Shown piece after piece: positions 24,057-33,116 of a stretch of 64,000 nt of DNA (position 1 is its first letter; each line of letters opens with the position of its first letter). The stretch covers positions 2,976,001-3,040,000 of the forward strand of contig NZ_CP044285.1 of NCBI RefSeq assembly GCF_008728635.1, written 5' to 3'. This DNA comes from Hymenobacter baengnokdamensis (GTDB taxonomy: Bacteria > Bacteroidota > Bacteroidia > Cytophagales > Hymenobacteraceae). The position numbers and the translations under genes were made by a program. The notes under the pieces were generated by a model that saw only the letters and a program-made list of their open reading frames with translations, had not been told where the DNA came from and searched no databases.

Positions 24057-25919
24057 TTATGCCGGATTACTTTCGCAACCCCGGTCTGGTCCGCGCGAGT
24101 CGAGCAGCCCCGCCGGCACCTCCAGCTCGCCCGAGTGAAAGCCAATCAGCCCGTTGCGCTCGTCTTCGATGTTAGTAGCCTGGGTGTACACGTCGCCCGC
24201 AATCGGCCGCTTGCGCAGCTCTTCTTTGAAAGCCCGAATGCTGTTGGTGCGGGCCTCCGCGTCGGCCGGTCCGCCGTAGTCCGAAAAACCGAACCCGCCC
24301 CACTCGCTCACCAGCAGCGGCACCTGGCGGCGGTAGAAAAACGGGTCGCCGACCACCAGCGGAAAAGCGGCCGTGCCCACCAGCTCGCCGTTGATGAGGC
24401 GGTCGAGCAGCTCGCGCCAGCGGCCCAGGTCGGGGGTGTAAAGATGAGCAGTGAGCAGGTCCGACTTCAGGCGCCCGGTATAGGAAATGTGGTGCCAGCC
24501 ATCATTGTCGACCACCAGAAACTGCGGGTGCGCAATTTGCATGTAGTGGTAGGTATCCGTAATATACTGCCGGGTTTCGGGATTGGTCGCAATGTCCTGG
24601 CAGCCCCAGTCTTCGTTGTACAGGCTCCAGATGATGATACTGGGATGGGTTTCTATCAGGGTGAGCATGCGCAGCAGCTCGGCGTGGTGGTTCTGGCGGC
24701 TGCGCGGGGTAGAGCTATGGGGCGAGGGCACTTCTACCCACAGCAGCAAGCCCAGCTCATCGGCCAGGTTATATATGCGGGGGTCGATGCCGGCAATGTG
24801 GACCCGTACCAGGTTGCAGCCCAGGGCTTTCATGGCGTGCATGTGGCGCTGCATCTCGGCAAAGGTGGCCGTGCCGGGCTGGTACAGAATGCCATCGAGG
24901 TACACCGGCTCGTTGTTGAGGTACACTTTGCGGCCGCGGGCCTCAATCTTGCGCAGCCCAAAGCGGGCCTCAATCTGGGCCGAGTAGCCGGTCTGGTCGA
25001 TAAGCTGGGCCACCAGGCGGTAGCGATGGGGGTTTTCGGGGCACCAAACCTCGGCAGTCGGCACTTCCACTACGAGGCGCTGCTCGTGCTGGCCCTCGGC
25101 CAGGTTCATGGCAAAGTCAGAGCTGGCCAGCGGCGCTTCGCCGGGCGTAGCGTCGGGCTCGAACACCTGCAGGCGCACGGTATACGGCCCGGCATCGTGA
25201 ATCCGCAGGCTCAGGTTAAAGCGCACCAGCTTGTCTTCCACCACGCTTACCACGCCTACCCGCGAGCGCAGGCGGTTGCGCTCAACCGACTCGAGCCACA
25301 CCGAGCGCACGGCCCCGGTGTAGGTCTGGTACCAGATGCCCCCGCGCTTATAGACGTGCGACTCCTGCTTGCCGCGGGTTGTTTCGGCATCCATCGTGTC
25401 GGCAATGCGCACCGTGAGGCGGTTTACGAGGTGCAGTAAGTCTTCGGGCAGCTCGTAGGTAAAGGAAGTGTACTCGCCGTAGTGCACATCTTCGCCCTCA
25501 ATAGTGCGCAGCAGGTGCCCGTTCAGCCACACCCGCGTTTCGTAGCCACAGGCCCCGAAGGTGAGCTGAATCAAGGAGCGCGGGCGGTCCTCGGCCACTT
25601 CGGGCAGCGGAAACTCGCGCTCGTACCAAGCTACTACCTTATCCTGCCAGCCAGCCGGGTTGTCGGAGGCGTGGGCCTGGGCAATGTGGGCCTCAATGGA
25701 GCCCGGCCACTGCGCGGTAAAGGTGTAGTCGTAGCCCTGGGCCCACTCTTCGGTGAGGCCAATATCGGCCGGGTCGAGGGCAAAGCGCCAGGTGCCATCG
25801 AGCAGAAAGTGCGTGCCAGGCCGCAGCACCGCCCGCGGCAGCGAGTTATCGGTTTCGGCGGTAGGGTTGGCTTCGGGAGGCGCCGAGAGCCCATAGTTGG
25901 CGGGGGTGAATTCGTCCAT
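24057..25919 (-). CDS. Glycoside hydrolase family 2 protein
   Basis: A 620-residue protein with the GH2 domain order: sugar-binding jelly roll (about 40-210), Ig-like domain (about 215-320) and TIM barrel. The acid/base Glu is in IIWSLYNEDWG and the nucleophile Glu in VPLLVSEWGGFG. The barrel start DGILYQPGTATFAEMQRHMH is typical of beta-galactosidase or beta-glucuronidase relatives. No signal peptide is seen, so it is probably cytoplasmic. The specific sugar is not decided by the sequence. Start ATG 25917-25919. Confidence 0.9.
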   Translation of the reverse strand: MDEFTPANYGLSAPPEANPTAETDNSLPRAVLRPGTHFLLDGTWRFALDPADIGLTEEWAQGYDYTFTAQWPGSIEAHIAQAHASDNPAGWQDKVVAWYEREFPLPEVAEDRPRSLIQLTFGACGYETRVWLNGHLLRTIEGEDVHYGEYTSFTYELPEDLLHLVNRLTVRIADTMDAETTRGKQESHVYKRGGIWYQTYTGAVRSVWLESVERNRLRSRVGVVSVVEDKLVRFNLSLRIHDAGPYTVRLQVFEPDATPGEAPLASSDFAMNLAEGQHEQRLVVEVPTAEVWCPENPHRYRLVAQLIDQTGYSAQIEARFGLRKIEARGRKVYLNNEPVYLDGILYQPGTATFAEMQRHMHAMKALGCNLVRVHIAGIDPRIYNLADELGLLLWVEVPSPHSSTPRSRQNHHAELLRMLTLIETHPSIIIWSLYNEDWGCQDIATNPETRQYITDTYHYMQIAHPQFLVVDNDGWHHISYTGRLKSDLLTAHLYTPDLGRWRELLDRLINGELVGTAAFPLVVGDPFFYRRQVPLLVSEWGGFGFSDYGGPADAEARTNSIRAFKEELRKRPIAGDVYTQATNIEDERNGLIGFHSGELEVPAGLLDSRGPDRGCESNPA

Positions 25920-26052
25920 ACGCAGGCATAACGGCCGGGGGCAGCTAATCGGGGTGTCGGCCGGGGCAAAGGTGAGGTTAAAACTATACGCAGTACACCA
26001 GGTAAAAGGGTGTACCTGCCAAGGTAAAAAAGTTGATTAACGGGGCATCGCC

Positions 26053-26060
26053 TACCTTTA
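26053..26060 (+). promoter_or_regulatory. -7-like element overlapping the FAD-reductase start
   Basis: TACCTTTA (TAnnTTTG with A for the last G) lies 4 bp before the GTG start at 26065. A second TTTG follows at 26062-26065. If functional, the transcript would begin within a few bases of the start codon, i.e. leaderless or nearly so. Confidence 0.45.
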
Positions 26061-26064
26061 CTTT

Positions 26065-27243
26065 GTGCCCACGCCCAGTAATTCCGCCTTAGCTTTTCCC
26101 GAGTACGACGTTGCCATTGTGGGGGCCGGGCCCGCCGGAGCCGCCTGCGCGCTGGCGTTGCGCGGCTCCGGCCTGCGGGTAGCGCTGCTGGATAAAGCCA
26201 CCTTTCCGCGCGATAAAGTCTGCGGCGATGCTATTCCGGGCCACGCGCTCAAGGCCTTGGGCCAGCTCGACCCGGCCTACGTGGACGCCCTGTGGCAGCT
26301 TGCGCCCCGCGACGAGGTGCGCCGCAGCCGGCTGGTGGCGCCCGGTGGCCATAGCTTTTACCTGCACTGGAAGCTGCGAACCTTCAACAGCCCCCGGCTG
26401 CACTTCGATGCGGCGCTGCTACAGCTGGTGCGGCAGCATACCGATGCGGTGGTGCTCGAAAACGCGACGCTGAAAGAGCTGAGTATACTGTCCGACCACG
26501 CCCGCCTGCAGCTGGCCGGCGGGGCCGACATCACGTGCCGGGTGGTGATAGGCTGCGACGGCGCTAACTCGGCCGTAGGCCGCCAGCTGCTGCCCGAGCC
26601 CCGCCTGGCCCGTGCTCACCACAGCGCCGGCGTGCGCGCCTACTTTGAAAATGTAGCCGATACCGAGGCCGGCACTACCGAGTTTTTTTTCAGTCGCAGC
26701 CATCTGGCGGGCTACCTCTGGCTGTTTCCGGTGGGCGAGGGGCGCTACAACGTGGGCCTGGGCATGCTGTCCGAGCTGGTTTCCAGGCATAAAATTGACC
26801 TTAAAAAGCTGCTGCTGGAAAACCTGGCCACCCACCCGGCCCTGGCCGGCCGCTTCCGGGCGGCGCGGCAGCTGGGGCCGATACGCGGGTTTGGGCTACC
26901 CATGGGGGGCGGGCGGCAGCGCCCGGCCAGCGGGGCGCGCTTTATGCTGTGCGGCGACGCGGCCTCGCTCATCGACCCCCTGCAGGGCCACGGCATCGAC
27001 CTGGCCATTCGCAGCGGCATCCTGGCGGCGGCCCAGGCGGCGGCCTGCGTAGCCCAAAATGACTTTAGCGCGGCCTTCATGCACCAGTACGACGAGCAGC
27101 TGCAACGCCAGCTCGGGCCCCAGCTGGCCCACAGCTACCGGCTGATGCGCTTACTGGGCACCCGGCCCTGGCTCATGAACCTGGGCACGCGCCTGGCCCG
27201 GCTGCCCGGCATCAGCGCTTGGGTAAAGCGGCTGCTGGCTTAG
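26065..27243 (+). CDS. Geranylgeranyl-reductase-like FAD-dependent oxidoreductase
   Basis: A 392-residue protein. An N-terminal FAD-binding Rossmann motif DVAIVGAGPAGAACALAL (residues 15-32) is followed by KATFPRDKVCGDAIPG, characteristic of the geranylgeranyl reductase group, and VIGCDGANSAVGR. The second FAD motif is FMLCGDAASLIDPLQGHGID. Such enzymes reduce isoprenoid double bonds in lipids, quinones or carotenoids; the true substrate is unknown. The start is GTG 26065, because no ATG lies before the Rossmann motif. The M20 peptidase gene follows on the same strand. Confidence 0.88.
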   Translation: MPTPSNSALAFPEYDVAIVGAGPAGAACALALRGSGLRVALLDKATFPRDKVCGDAIPGHALKALGQLDPAYVDALWQLAPRDEVRRSRLVAPGGHSFYLHWKLRTFNSPRLHFDAALLQLVRQHTDAVVLENATLKELSILSDHARLQLAGGADITCRVVIGCDGANSAVGRQLLPEPRLARAHHSAGVRAYFENVADTEAGTTEFFFSRSHLAGYLWLFPVGEGRYNVGLGMLSELVSRHKIDLKKLLLENLATHPALAGRFRAARQLGPIRGFGLPMGGGRQRPASGARFMLCGDAASLIDPLQGHGIDLAIRSGILAAAQAAACVAQNDFSAAFMHQYDEQLQRQLGPQLAHSYRLMRLLGTRPWLMNLGTRLARLPGISAWVKRLLA

Positions 27244-27316
27244 GTGCTAATGCGTACTGGCGTGCCTGGCTTCAGCGAGCGCTACCACACGCGCTTTGGA
27301 TGCAACTTGCAGACTT

Positions 27317-28780
27317 ATGCGTCGCTTTCTTCTGTTTCTGCTTTGTGCCTTGCTGGGGCTGCTGGCAGTTGTGCTCGTCAATACTCTGCGCCTGCCCAAC
27401 CACCAGCTCGCGCCCGTGCCGGCCGCGCCGGCCGTGGCCGTATCGCCCGATTCGGCGCTGGCTCACCTGGCCGGCGCGCTGCGGTTTGCTACCGTGTCGC
27501 GCACGGTATATAGTGAAACTGATACCTTGCCCTTCGGCCAGCTGCAGGCCTATTTGCGGCGCACGTTCCCGTTGGTGCATCAGCAGCTGAAGCTGCAAAA
27601 AGTCAACCGCTACGGCCTGCTTTACGAATGGACCGGCACCGACCCGGCCCTGAAGCCGCTGCTGCTGCTGGCGCACCAGGACGTAGTGCCCGTGCTGCCC
27701 GGTACCGACAGCCAATGGACGCGCCCGCCCTTTGCCGGGCAGCAGGCCGGCGGCTACCTCTACGGCCGCGGTGCCCTCGACGACAAGCTCAACGTCGTGG
27801 GCCAGCTCGAAGCGGTGGAGGCGCTGCTGCGTGCCAATTTCCGGCCCCGGCGCACGGTGCTGCTGGCTTTCGGCCACGACGAGGAAACCCAGGGCCGGCG
27901 CGGGGCCGCCGCCCTTGCGGCCGTGCTGCACCCGCTGCACCCGCAGCTCGAGCTGGTGCTCGACGAAGGCGGCCTCGTAAAAGCCGATGGCGTGGCCGGC
28001 CTCACCCAGCCAGTAGCGCTGGTGGGTGTAAGCGAGAAGGGCTACCTCAGCCTGGAGCTGTCGGCCACCGGCGCGGGCGGGCACTCGTCGATGCCCCCGG
28101 CGCTCACCAGCGTGGGGCGGGTGGCGGCGGCCGTGGCCCGGCTCGAAGCCCAGCCCTTTCCGGCCCGCCTCGATGGCGGCGTTAGCGGCTTGCTGGCCTA
28201 CCTGGCCCCAGCCGTACCCTTCGGCAAGCGGCTGGTATTTGCCAATCAGTGGCTGTTTGGGTCGCTGATAAAAAACTCCCTGGCCGCGACGCCCTCCGGC
28301 AACGCCGCACTGCGCACCACTACGGCGCCTACTATATTTAAAGGCGGCGATAAAGACAATGTATTGCCCATTGTGGCCACAGCCACCGTCAATTTTCGCT
28401 TGTTGCCCGGCGATTCACCCCAGGCGGTTATTCAAAAAGTAAAGGAGCTTATCAACGACGCCGAAATCAGTGTGAAAACGCTGGGCGAGGGCCGCGCCGC
28501 CTCGCCCGTATCGGGCACCGACAACGCGGCTTTTTTAACGCTGCACCGCACCATCAAAAGCGTGTTTCCGCAGGCGCTGGTAGCTCCGTACGTGGTAGTA
28601 GGAGCCACTGACGCTCGCGCCTACGCCGCCCTTTGTCCGCAGGCTACCTACCGCTTCATGCCCGTATTAATGGACCAGGCTGCCATCGAAAGCCTGCACG
28701 GCACCAACGAGCGCCTGCGCCCGGCTGCTTACCAGCAGGTAGTGCGGTTTTACGCGGCACTCATTCGTAATATTCAATAA
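27317..28780 (+). CDS. M20 family metallopeptidase (PM20D1-like), membrane-anchored
   Basis: A 487-residue protein. One N-terminal hydrophobic helix (about residues 4-23) serves as anchor or signal. Metal ligands of M20 peptidases are visible: LLLLAHQDVVPV, YGRGALDDKLN, FGHDEETQGRRG and, near the end, SLHGTNERL. Overall it resembles carboxypeptidase S and PM20D1, which cleave or condense N-acyl amino acids. ATG 27317 is preferred to a TTG at 27296. The protein probably faces the periplasm. An AT-rich motif (28330-28338) lies in the coding region and a strongly AT-rich tail follows the stop. Confidence 0.9.
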   Translation: MRRFLLFLLCALLGLLAVVLVNTLRLPNHQLAPVPAAPAVAVSPDSALAHLAGALRFATVSRTVYSETDTLPFGQLQAYLRRTFPLVHQQLKLQKVNRYGLLYEWTGTDPALKPLLLLAHQDVVPVLPGTDSQWTRPPFAGQQAGGYLYGRGALDDKLNVVGQLEAVEALLRANFRPRRTVLLAFGHDEETQGRRGAAALAAVLHPLHPQLELVLDEGGLVKADGVAGLTQPVALVGVSEKGYLSLELSATGAGGHSSMPPALTSVGRVAAAVARLEAQPFPARLDGGVSGLLAYLAPAVPFGKRLVFANQWLFGSLIKNSLAATPSGNAALRTTTAPTIFKGGDKDNVLPIVATATVNFRLLPGDSPQAVIQKVKELINDAEISVKTLGEGRAASPVSGTDNAAFLTLHRTIKSVFPQALVAPYVVVGATDARAYAALCPQATYRFMPVLMDQAAIESLHGTNERLRPAAYQQVVRFYAALIRNIQ

Positions 28781-28917
28781 ATTTAGTATAATAAATATAT
28801 ATTTAATTGCGTGCGGAGCGAGTCGTTTCCCGCCAGCCACCAACGGCTTCGCTCCGCTATACAGTCAAACATCCGTCGGCCCCGGCTTGTCCTACCGGCT
28901 CTACTACCCCAAACGCC

Positions 28918-29421
28918 ATGTCTTTTACTTCCACGCAACCCACCGACCTACTACATGATGCCGCTCGCCGGGGCGACGTAGCCCAGCTCAAGCAACTGTT
29001 GCAAGACCCCCAGGTCGATATCAATGCCCAGAATGGCAAGGGCCACTCGGCTCTTATTCTGGCTACGTACGACGACCATATCGACGCGGCCAAAGTGCTG
29101 CTGGATGCTGGCGCTGCCCCCAACCTGCAGGATGCCAGCGGTAATTCGGCCCTGATGGGCGTCGCCTTCAAGGGCTACGCCGACATCGCCCGCCTGCTCA
29201 TCGAGCGCGGGGCCGACCTCAACCTCACCAACGGCAACGGCGGCACGGCCCTCATGTTTGCCACGCTGTTTGGGCGAAATGAGCTGGTAAAGATTTTGCT
29301 CGAAGCCGGGGCCGACACCACCCGCAAAGACGTGCGCGGCCTCACCGCCCTGCACCTCGCCGGCCAGCAAGGCAACGAAGAAGCCTGGAAGCTGCTCGGC
29401 GGCGAAGAGCAGGAAGGCTAA
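28918..29421 (+). CDS. Ankyrin repeat protein
   Basis: A 167-residue protein made almost entirely of about four ankyrin repeats: LLHDAARRGDVAQLKQLLQD, then units beginning KGHSALILATYDDH, SGNSALMGVAFKGY and NGGTALMFATLFGR, and a final partial GLTALHLAGQQ. There is no signal peptide, so it is probably cytoplasmic and a protein-protein adaptor. ATG 28918-28920 was chosen over an upstream frame start at 28807 because the repeat-family N-terminus begins there. A large hairpin follows 79 bp downstream. Confidence 0.9.
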   Translation: MSFTSTQPTDLLHDAARRGDVAQLKQLLQDPQVDINAQNGKGHSALILATYDDHIDAAKVLLDAGAAPNLQDASGNSALMGVAFKGYADIARLLIERGADLNLTNGNGGTALMFATLFGRNELVKILLEAGADTTRKDVRGLTALHLAGQQGNEEAWKLLGGEEQEG

Positions 29422-29499
29422 GACCAATTTTAATATTAAAAAACTACTATGTTTTGCAATAGGGAATAGTAGCTCAGTCAGCTGCCAGCTAAAGTTCTC

Positions 29500-29575
29500 G
29501 TCGCGTGGGCTTTGCGAAGCCGCGCGTGGAAAGAGCCAACCCTTCCCACGCGCGGCCTCGCAAAGCCCACGCGAC
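29500..29575. terminator. Large hairpin between the ankyrin gene and the SDR remnant
   Basis: Arms 29500-29531 and 29543-29575 pair over about 32 bp with one mismatch and one extra G, around an 11-nt loop. The stem is GC-rich (GTCGCGTGGGCTTTGCGA at the outside). It lies between convergent genes and lacks a T-run, so it may be a bidirectional terminator or a REP-like element. Confidence 0.65.
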
Positions 29576-29593
29576 ACTGCTTTACCAGCCGCG

Positions 29594-29982
29594 CTAAATC
29601 TGCCGCAGCAGCCCGCCATCGGCCCGCACCGAAGCACCCGAAGTAGCTGCCGCCAGCAGACTTACCAGGTAAGCCGCCGTGCTGGCAATCTCATCTACCG
29701 TGATAAAGCGCTGAAGCAGCGACGAGGGCCGGGCATCGCGGAAAAACTCGTGCTCAGCCTCTTCGCGGGTTTTTCCCGAGCCAGCCATCTTCTTCAGAAA
29801 CTCCTCCACTCCCTCCGAGGCCGTGGGGCCGGGCAGCAGTGAGTTCACCGTTACCTGGGTGCCTTTCGTCAGCTCGGCCAGGCCGCGCGCCACGGCCAGC
29901 TGGGCGGTTTTGGTCATGCCGTAGTGAATCATCTCGCTCGGCGTCTGGATGGCCGACTCGCTCGAAATGAACAGGATGCCCA
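29594..29982 (-). pseudogene. SDR family oxidoreductase, 3' remnant
   Basis: Only the C-terminal half of a short-chain dehydrogenase is present: ILFISSESAIQTPSEMIHYG, the catalytic YGMTK (Tyr and Lys), then VTVNSLLPGPTASEG and the C-terminal segment AAYLVSLLAAATSGASVRADGG. The N-terminal Rossmann half with TGxxxGIG is absent. Homology stops abruptly near 29982, where a different gene's 3' end begins on the plus strand. The frame is open further to 30022 but the sequence there is antisense to that remnant. Almost certainly non-functional. Confidence 0.85.
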
Positions 29983-30035
29983 ACGACCTCAACCTGGAGC
30001 ATACCATGGAAGGATACACCAAAATCCGCGACTAA
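29976..30035 (+). pseudogene. 3' end remnant of an unidentified plus-strand gene
   Basis: A short plus-strand frame reads MPNDLNLEHTMEGYTKIRD and stops at 30033-30035. A good intrinsic terminator for that strand follows (30073-30105). The arrangement suggests the true 3' end of a gene whose body was lost when it was joined to the truncated SDR gene. The parent gene is not recognised. The piece from about 29981 onward is probably genuine; the first two codons belong to SDR DNA. Confidence 0.45.
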
Positions 30036-30072
30036 CCCCATTGTAATTTGCCCGCTGGGCGGGTGGTAAGGT

Positions 30073-30105
30073 CCTACTCCCTCATGCACGGGAGTAGGGG
30101 TTTTT
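30073..30105 (+). terminator. Intrinsic terminator
   Basis: A 9-bp stem, CCTACTCCC at 30073-30081 and GGGAGTAGG at 30090-30098, an 8-nt loop, then GG and TTTTT at 30101-30105. It lies 38 bp after the stop of the plus-strand remnant. Confidence 0.8.
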
Positions 30106-30147
30106 GCATCTCTGTGCCAGCGGCATCGTTTGTACCAATAGGGTGCG

Positions 30148-30359
30148 CCAATACTGGTGCGAGTTTAGGCGCAACTGTAACACGTGACTGGTTATCGTGT
30201 GGAGGTTGTACCTCCACTGCCGCAGCGCGGCAAGCTGGGGTCGAACTAAGTGCAGTAGTCGTGCAAACTCTTATTGCCGCTGGCGCGGCAGTGAAGGTGC
30301 AACCTCCACAATAGAAAAGGCACGAGTTACGGCTGCGCCTAAACTCGCGCCAGTATAGG
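30148..30359. repeat. 212-bp nested imperfect palindrome (MITE-like)
   Basis: The outer arms, 30148-30181 and 30326-30359, pair over 34 bp with four mismatches. The inner arms, 30199-30219 and 30289-30309, pair over 21 bp with two. A third, weaker pair (CCGC...GCGGCAA near 30220-30233 and TTGCCGC...GCGG near 30274-30288) continues inward. The whole element could fold into one long hairpin. It carries no open frame of note. Size and shape fit a miniature inverted-repeat element or a structured RNA gene; no flanking target duplication was identified. Confidence 0.75.
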
Positions 30360-30429
30360 GGGTAAAAAAGCCTGCCAAGTAGGAAAGGTCTTGTTGACTA
30401 TATACTTAATTCACAAGTTGCAAATTAAA

Positions 30430-30921
30430 TTAAATGTTCCCTGAGTTAAATGTAAAAGTTGCCGTTGAATCTTGAGTAGTCGAGTTTTTGCTGATATTAG
30501 TCGCAGTAGGAATATGCACGGAGCGTACTACTTTACCATTGGCTAGCAATGCAACACGCAATATCGTTTTTGTAGTTGATTTGGGGTGGTTTGCTAAATG
30601 ATTAGTAGACAACCGAACCGTGAAAGTCATTTGTTCATTTAATCCGATATTAGTAGTGTCTAAGCGCTGAGATATACTTTTTTCCCCAAGTGGGAACAGA
30701 TAGTAAATACTATCCGTATTCTTGAAAAACATAAACTGAGCTGGGTCACCAAACATTAGAAACTTTTGCTTGCCCTTTGAAAATATTTCTGACTTTAAAT
30801 TAGCTAGTCCAGTTCCGGAAATTCTAATTTGAAAGTGAGGCTTTGGTTTCTCATTTCTATGAGAATTACAGGCACTTAAACCCAGCAGGAAACTACTCGC
30901 AATAACTACTGAATTATACAT
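30430..30921 (-). CDS. Low-GC lipoprotein, function unknown
   Basis: A 163-residue protein with a lipoprotein signal (MYNSVVIASSFLLGLSAC, acylated Cys18), followed by a polar beta-rich domain without Cys. No domain is recognised. Codon use is clearly AT-rich, unlike the neighbouring mutase genes, which suggests recent transfer. It lies 21 bp downstream of mutA on the same strand and may be read from that transcript. It is flanked on the other side by the long palindrome. Start ATG 30919-30921. Confidence 0.72.
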   Translation of the reverse strand: MYNSVVIASSFLLGLSACNSHRNEKPKPHFQIRISGTGLANLKSEIFSKGKQKFLMFGDPAQFMFFKNTDSIYYLFPLGEKSISQRLDTTNIGLNEQMTFTVRLSTNHLANHPKSTTKTILRVALLANGKVVRSVHIPTATNISKNSTTQDSTATFTFNSGNI

Positions 30922-30942
30922 ACTTTGATTACATAATTTAAA

Positions 30943-33081
30943 TTACTCCGCCAGCTTCCCCAAAATATCCAGCGCGGCCTTGGCTATCACCGTGCCCGGC
31001 CCATAGATGCCGGCCACGCCCGCGTCGTAGAGCTGCTGGTAATCCTGGGGCGGAATGACGCCGCCGGCGATGACGAGGATATCGGGGCGGCCCTCGGCGG
31101 CCAGCTCCCGGATGAGCTGGGGCAGCAGCGTGTTGTGGCCGGCGGCCAGGCTGCTCACGCCTACTACGTGCACGTCATTATCCACGGCCTGGCGGGCTAC
31201 TTCGGCGGGGGTTTGGAAGAGCGGCGCCAGGTCCACGTCGAAGCCCACGTCGGCGAAGGAGGTGGCGATTATTTTGGCGCCGCGGTCGTGGCCGTCCTGG
31301 CCCATTTTGGCCACCAGCATACGGGGGCGGCGGCCCTCGCGGGCGGCGAAGTCTTCGGCCGCCTGGCGGGCCTGGGCAAAGTCGGCGTTGTCGGTCATGC
31401 CCTGCTGGTAGATGCCCTGCACAGTGCGCGTGGTAGCCTGGTGGCGGCCCCAGGCAGCTTCGAGCGCGTCGGAGATTTCGCCGAGGGTGGCGCGGGCGCG
31501 GGCGGCAGTCACGGCCAGAGCGAGTAAGTTTTGAGTTGTTTCGGGAGTTTCGCTCGCTACCGCAGGGGCACTTTTTGCGGCTTGCGTGAGGGCGGCCAGC
31601 GCCGCCTGCACGGCGGCGTTATCGCGCTCGGCGCGAATTTTTTGCAGCCGCGCTACCTGGCTTTCGCGCACCGCGTCGTTGTCGATTTGCAGCACGTCGA
31701 TGGGCGCCTCGCCCTCGGGGGCCGGGTATTTATTGACGCCCACAATCACTTCCTGGCCGGTGTCGATGCGCGACTGCTTGCGGGCGGCGGCTTCCTCGAT
31801 GCGGAGCTTGGGCAGGCCGGTTTCGATGGCGGCGGCCATGCCGCCGAGGGCTTCGACTTCCTCCATCAAGGCCCAAGCCTGGTTGGCCAGGTCAGCGGTG
31901 AGGCTTTCGACGTAGTACGAGCCGCCCCAGGGGTCCACCACTTTGGTGATGTCGGTTTCGTGCTGCAGGTAGAGCTGGGTGTTGCGGGCAATGCGGGCCG
32001 AGAAGTCAGTGGGCAAAGCCAGGGCCTCATCCAGGGCGTTGGTGTGCAGGCTCTGGGTGCCGCCTAGGGCCGCGGCCAGCGCCTCCACGGTGGTGCGGGC
32101 CACGTTATTAAACGGGTCCTGGGCCGTGAGTGAGTAGCCCGAGGTTTGGCAGTGGGTGCGCAGGGCCAGGCTTTTCTCGCTCTGGGGGTCAAACTGCTTA
32201 ATCAGCTTGGCCCACAGCAGGCGGCCGGCGCGCAGCTTGGCAATTTCCAGAAAGTGGTTCATGCCGATGCCCCAGAAAAAGGAGAGGCGCGGCGCGAAAT
32301 CGTCAATTTTCAGCCCCGCCGCCAGGCCGGCGCGCACGTACTGCAAGCCGTCGGCCAGGGTATAGGCCAGCTCCAGCTCGGCCGTCGCGCCGGCTTCGTG
32401 CATGTGATAGCCGGATATGCTAATGCTATTGAACTTCGGCATGTGCGCCGCCGTGTAGGCGAAGATGTCGGCAATGAGCCGCATACTCGGCGCGGGCGGA
32501 TAGATGTAGGTATTGCGCACCATAAACTCCTTCAGAATGTCGTTCTGAATGGTGCCCGTGAGTTTCTCGGGTGGTACGCCCTGCTCCTCGGCCGCCACGA
32601 TGAAGAAGGCCAGTACCGGCAGCACGGCCCCGTTCATGGTCATGCTCACCGACATTTCGGCCAGCGGAATCTGGTCGAACAGAATTTTCATATCCTCCAC
32701 CGAGTCGATGGCCACGCCGGCCTTGCCCACGTCGCCCACCACGCGCGGGTGGTCCGAGTCGTAGCCCCGGTGCGTGGCCAGGTCGAAGGCCACGCTCAGA
32801 CCCTTCTGCCCGCCGGCCAGGTTGCGCCGGTAAAAGGCGTTCGACTCCTCGGCCGTGGAGAAGCCCGCGTACTGCCGGATGGTCCAAGGCGAGCGCACGT
32901 ACATGCTGGCGTAGGGCCCGCGCAGGAAGGGCGCAAGGCCCGCCCCGAAGCCCAGGTGCGGCAGGTGCGCGGCATCGGCGGCGGTGTACACGGCCGGGCC
33001 AGCATTAGGATAGTCAGCGGGCTTGGCCGGCGCGGGCAGGCTGGCGGCGTCGTAAGGAATAGTGGAAAATTCGGGACGCAT
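30943..33081 (-). CDS. mutB: Methylmalonyl-CoA mutase large (catalytic) subunit
   Basis: A 712-residue protein. The N-terminal TIM-barrel domain contains [20 protein letters not shown] and [20 protein letters not shown]; the C-terminal B12-binding domain has DGHDRG at about 596-601, with the cobalt-ligand His, and later VIAGGVIP. The enzyme interconverts methylmalonyl-CoA and succinyl-CoA with adenosylcobalamin. The small subunit is encoded upstream (33503-35311), separated by an unrelated low-GC small gene, whereas the pair is usually adjacent. Names mutA/mutB differ between organisms; here mutB denotes the catalytic chain. Confidence 0.95.
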   Translation of the reverse strand: MRPEFSTIPYDAASLPAPAKPADYPNAGPAVYTAADAAHLPHLGFGAGLAPFLRGPYASMYVRSPWTIRQYAGFSTAEESNAFYRRNLAGGQKGLSVAFDLATHRGYDSDHPRVVGDVGKAGVAIDSVEDMKILFDQIPLAEMSVSMTMNGAVLPVLAFFIVAAEEQGVPPEKLTGTIQNDILKEFMVRNTYIYPPAPSMRLIADIFAYTAAHMPKFNSISISGYHMHEAGATAELELAYTLADGLQYVRAGLAAGLKIDDFAPRLSFFWGIGMNHFLEIAKLRAGRLLWAKLIKQFDPQSEKSLALRTHCQTSGYSLTAQDPFNNVARTTVEALAAALGGTQSLHTNALDEALALPTDFSARIARNTQLYLQHETDITKVVDPWGGSYYVESLTADLANQAWALMEEVEALGGMAAAIETGLPKLRIEEAAARKQSRIDTGQEVIVGVNKYPAPEGEAPIDVLQIDNDAVRESQVARLQKIRAERDNAAVQAALAALTQAAKSAPAVASETPETTQNLLALAVTAARARATLGEISDALEAAWGRHQATTRTVQGIYQQGMTDNADFAQARQAAEDFAAREGRRPRMLVAKMGQDGHDRGAKIIATSFADVGFDVDLAPLFQTPAEVARQAVDNDVHVVGVSSLAAGHNTLLPQLIRELAAEGRPDILVIAGGVIPPQDYQQLYDAGVAGIYGPGTVIAKAALDILGKLAE

Positions 33082-33116
33082 GTTAAATATAGGTTATTCG
33101 AAAATATTCAGCTCAG

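Noticed and set aside
24051..25439. 462-codon plus-strand frame across the GH2 gene
   Set aside because: It is antisense to a clear GH2 glycosidase with both catalytic Glu motifs; composition is that of a shadow frame.
29594..30022. Intact SDR gene of 142 residues
   Set aside because: The Rossmann half with the NAD-binding glycines is missing and homology ends at about 29982, so it is a remnant.
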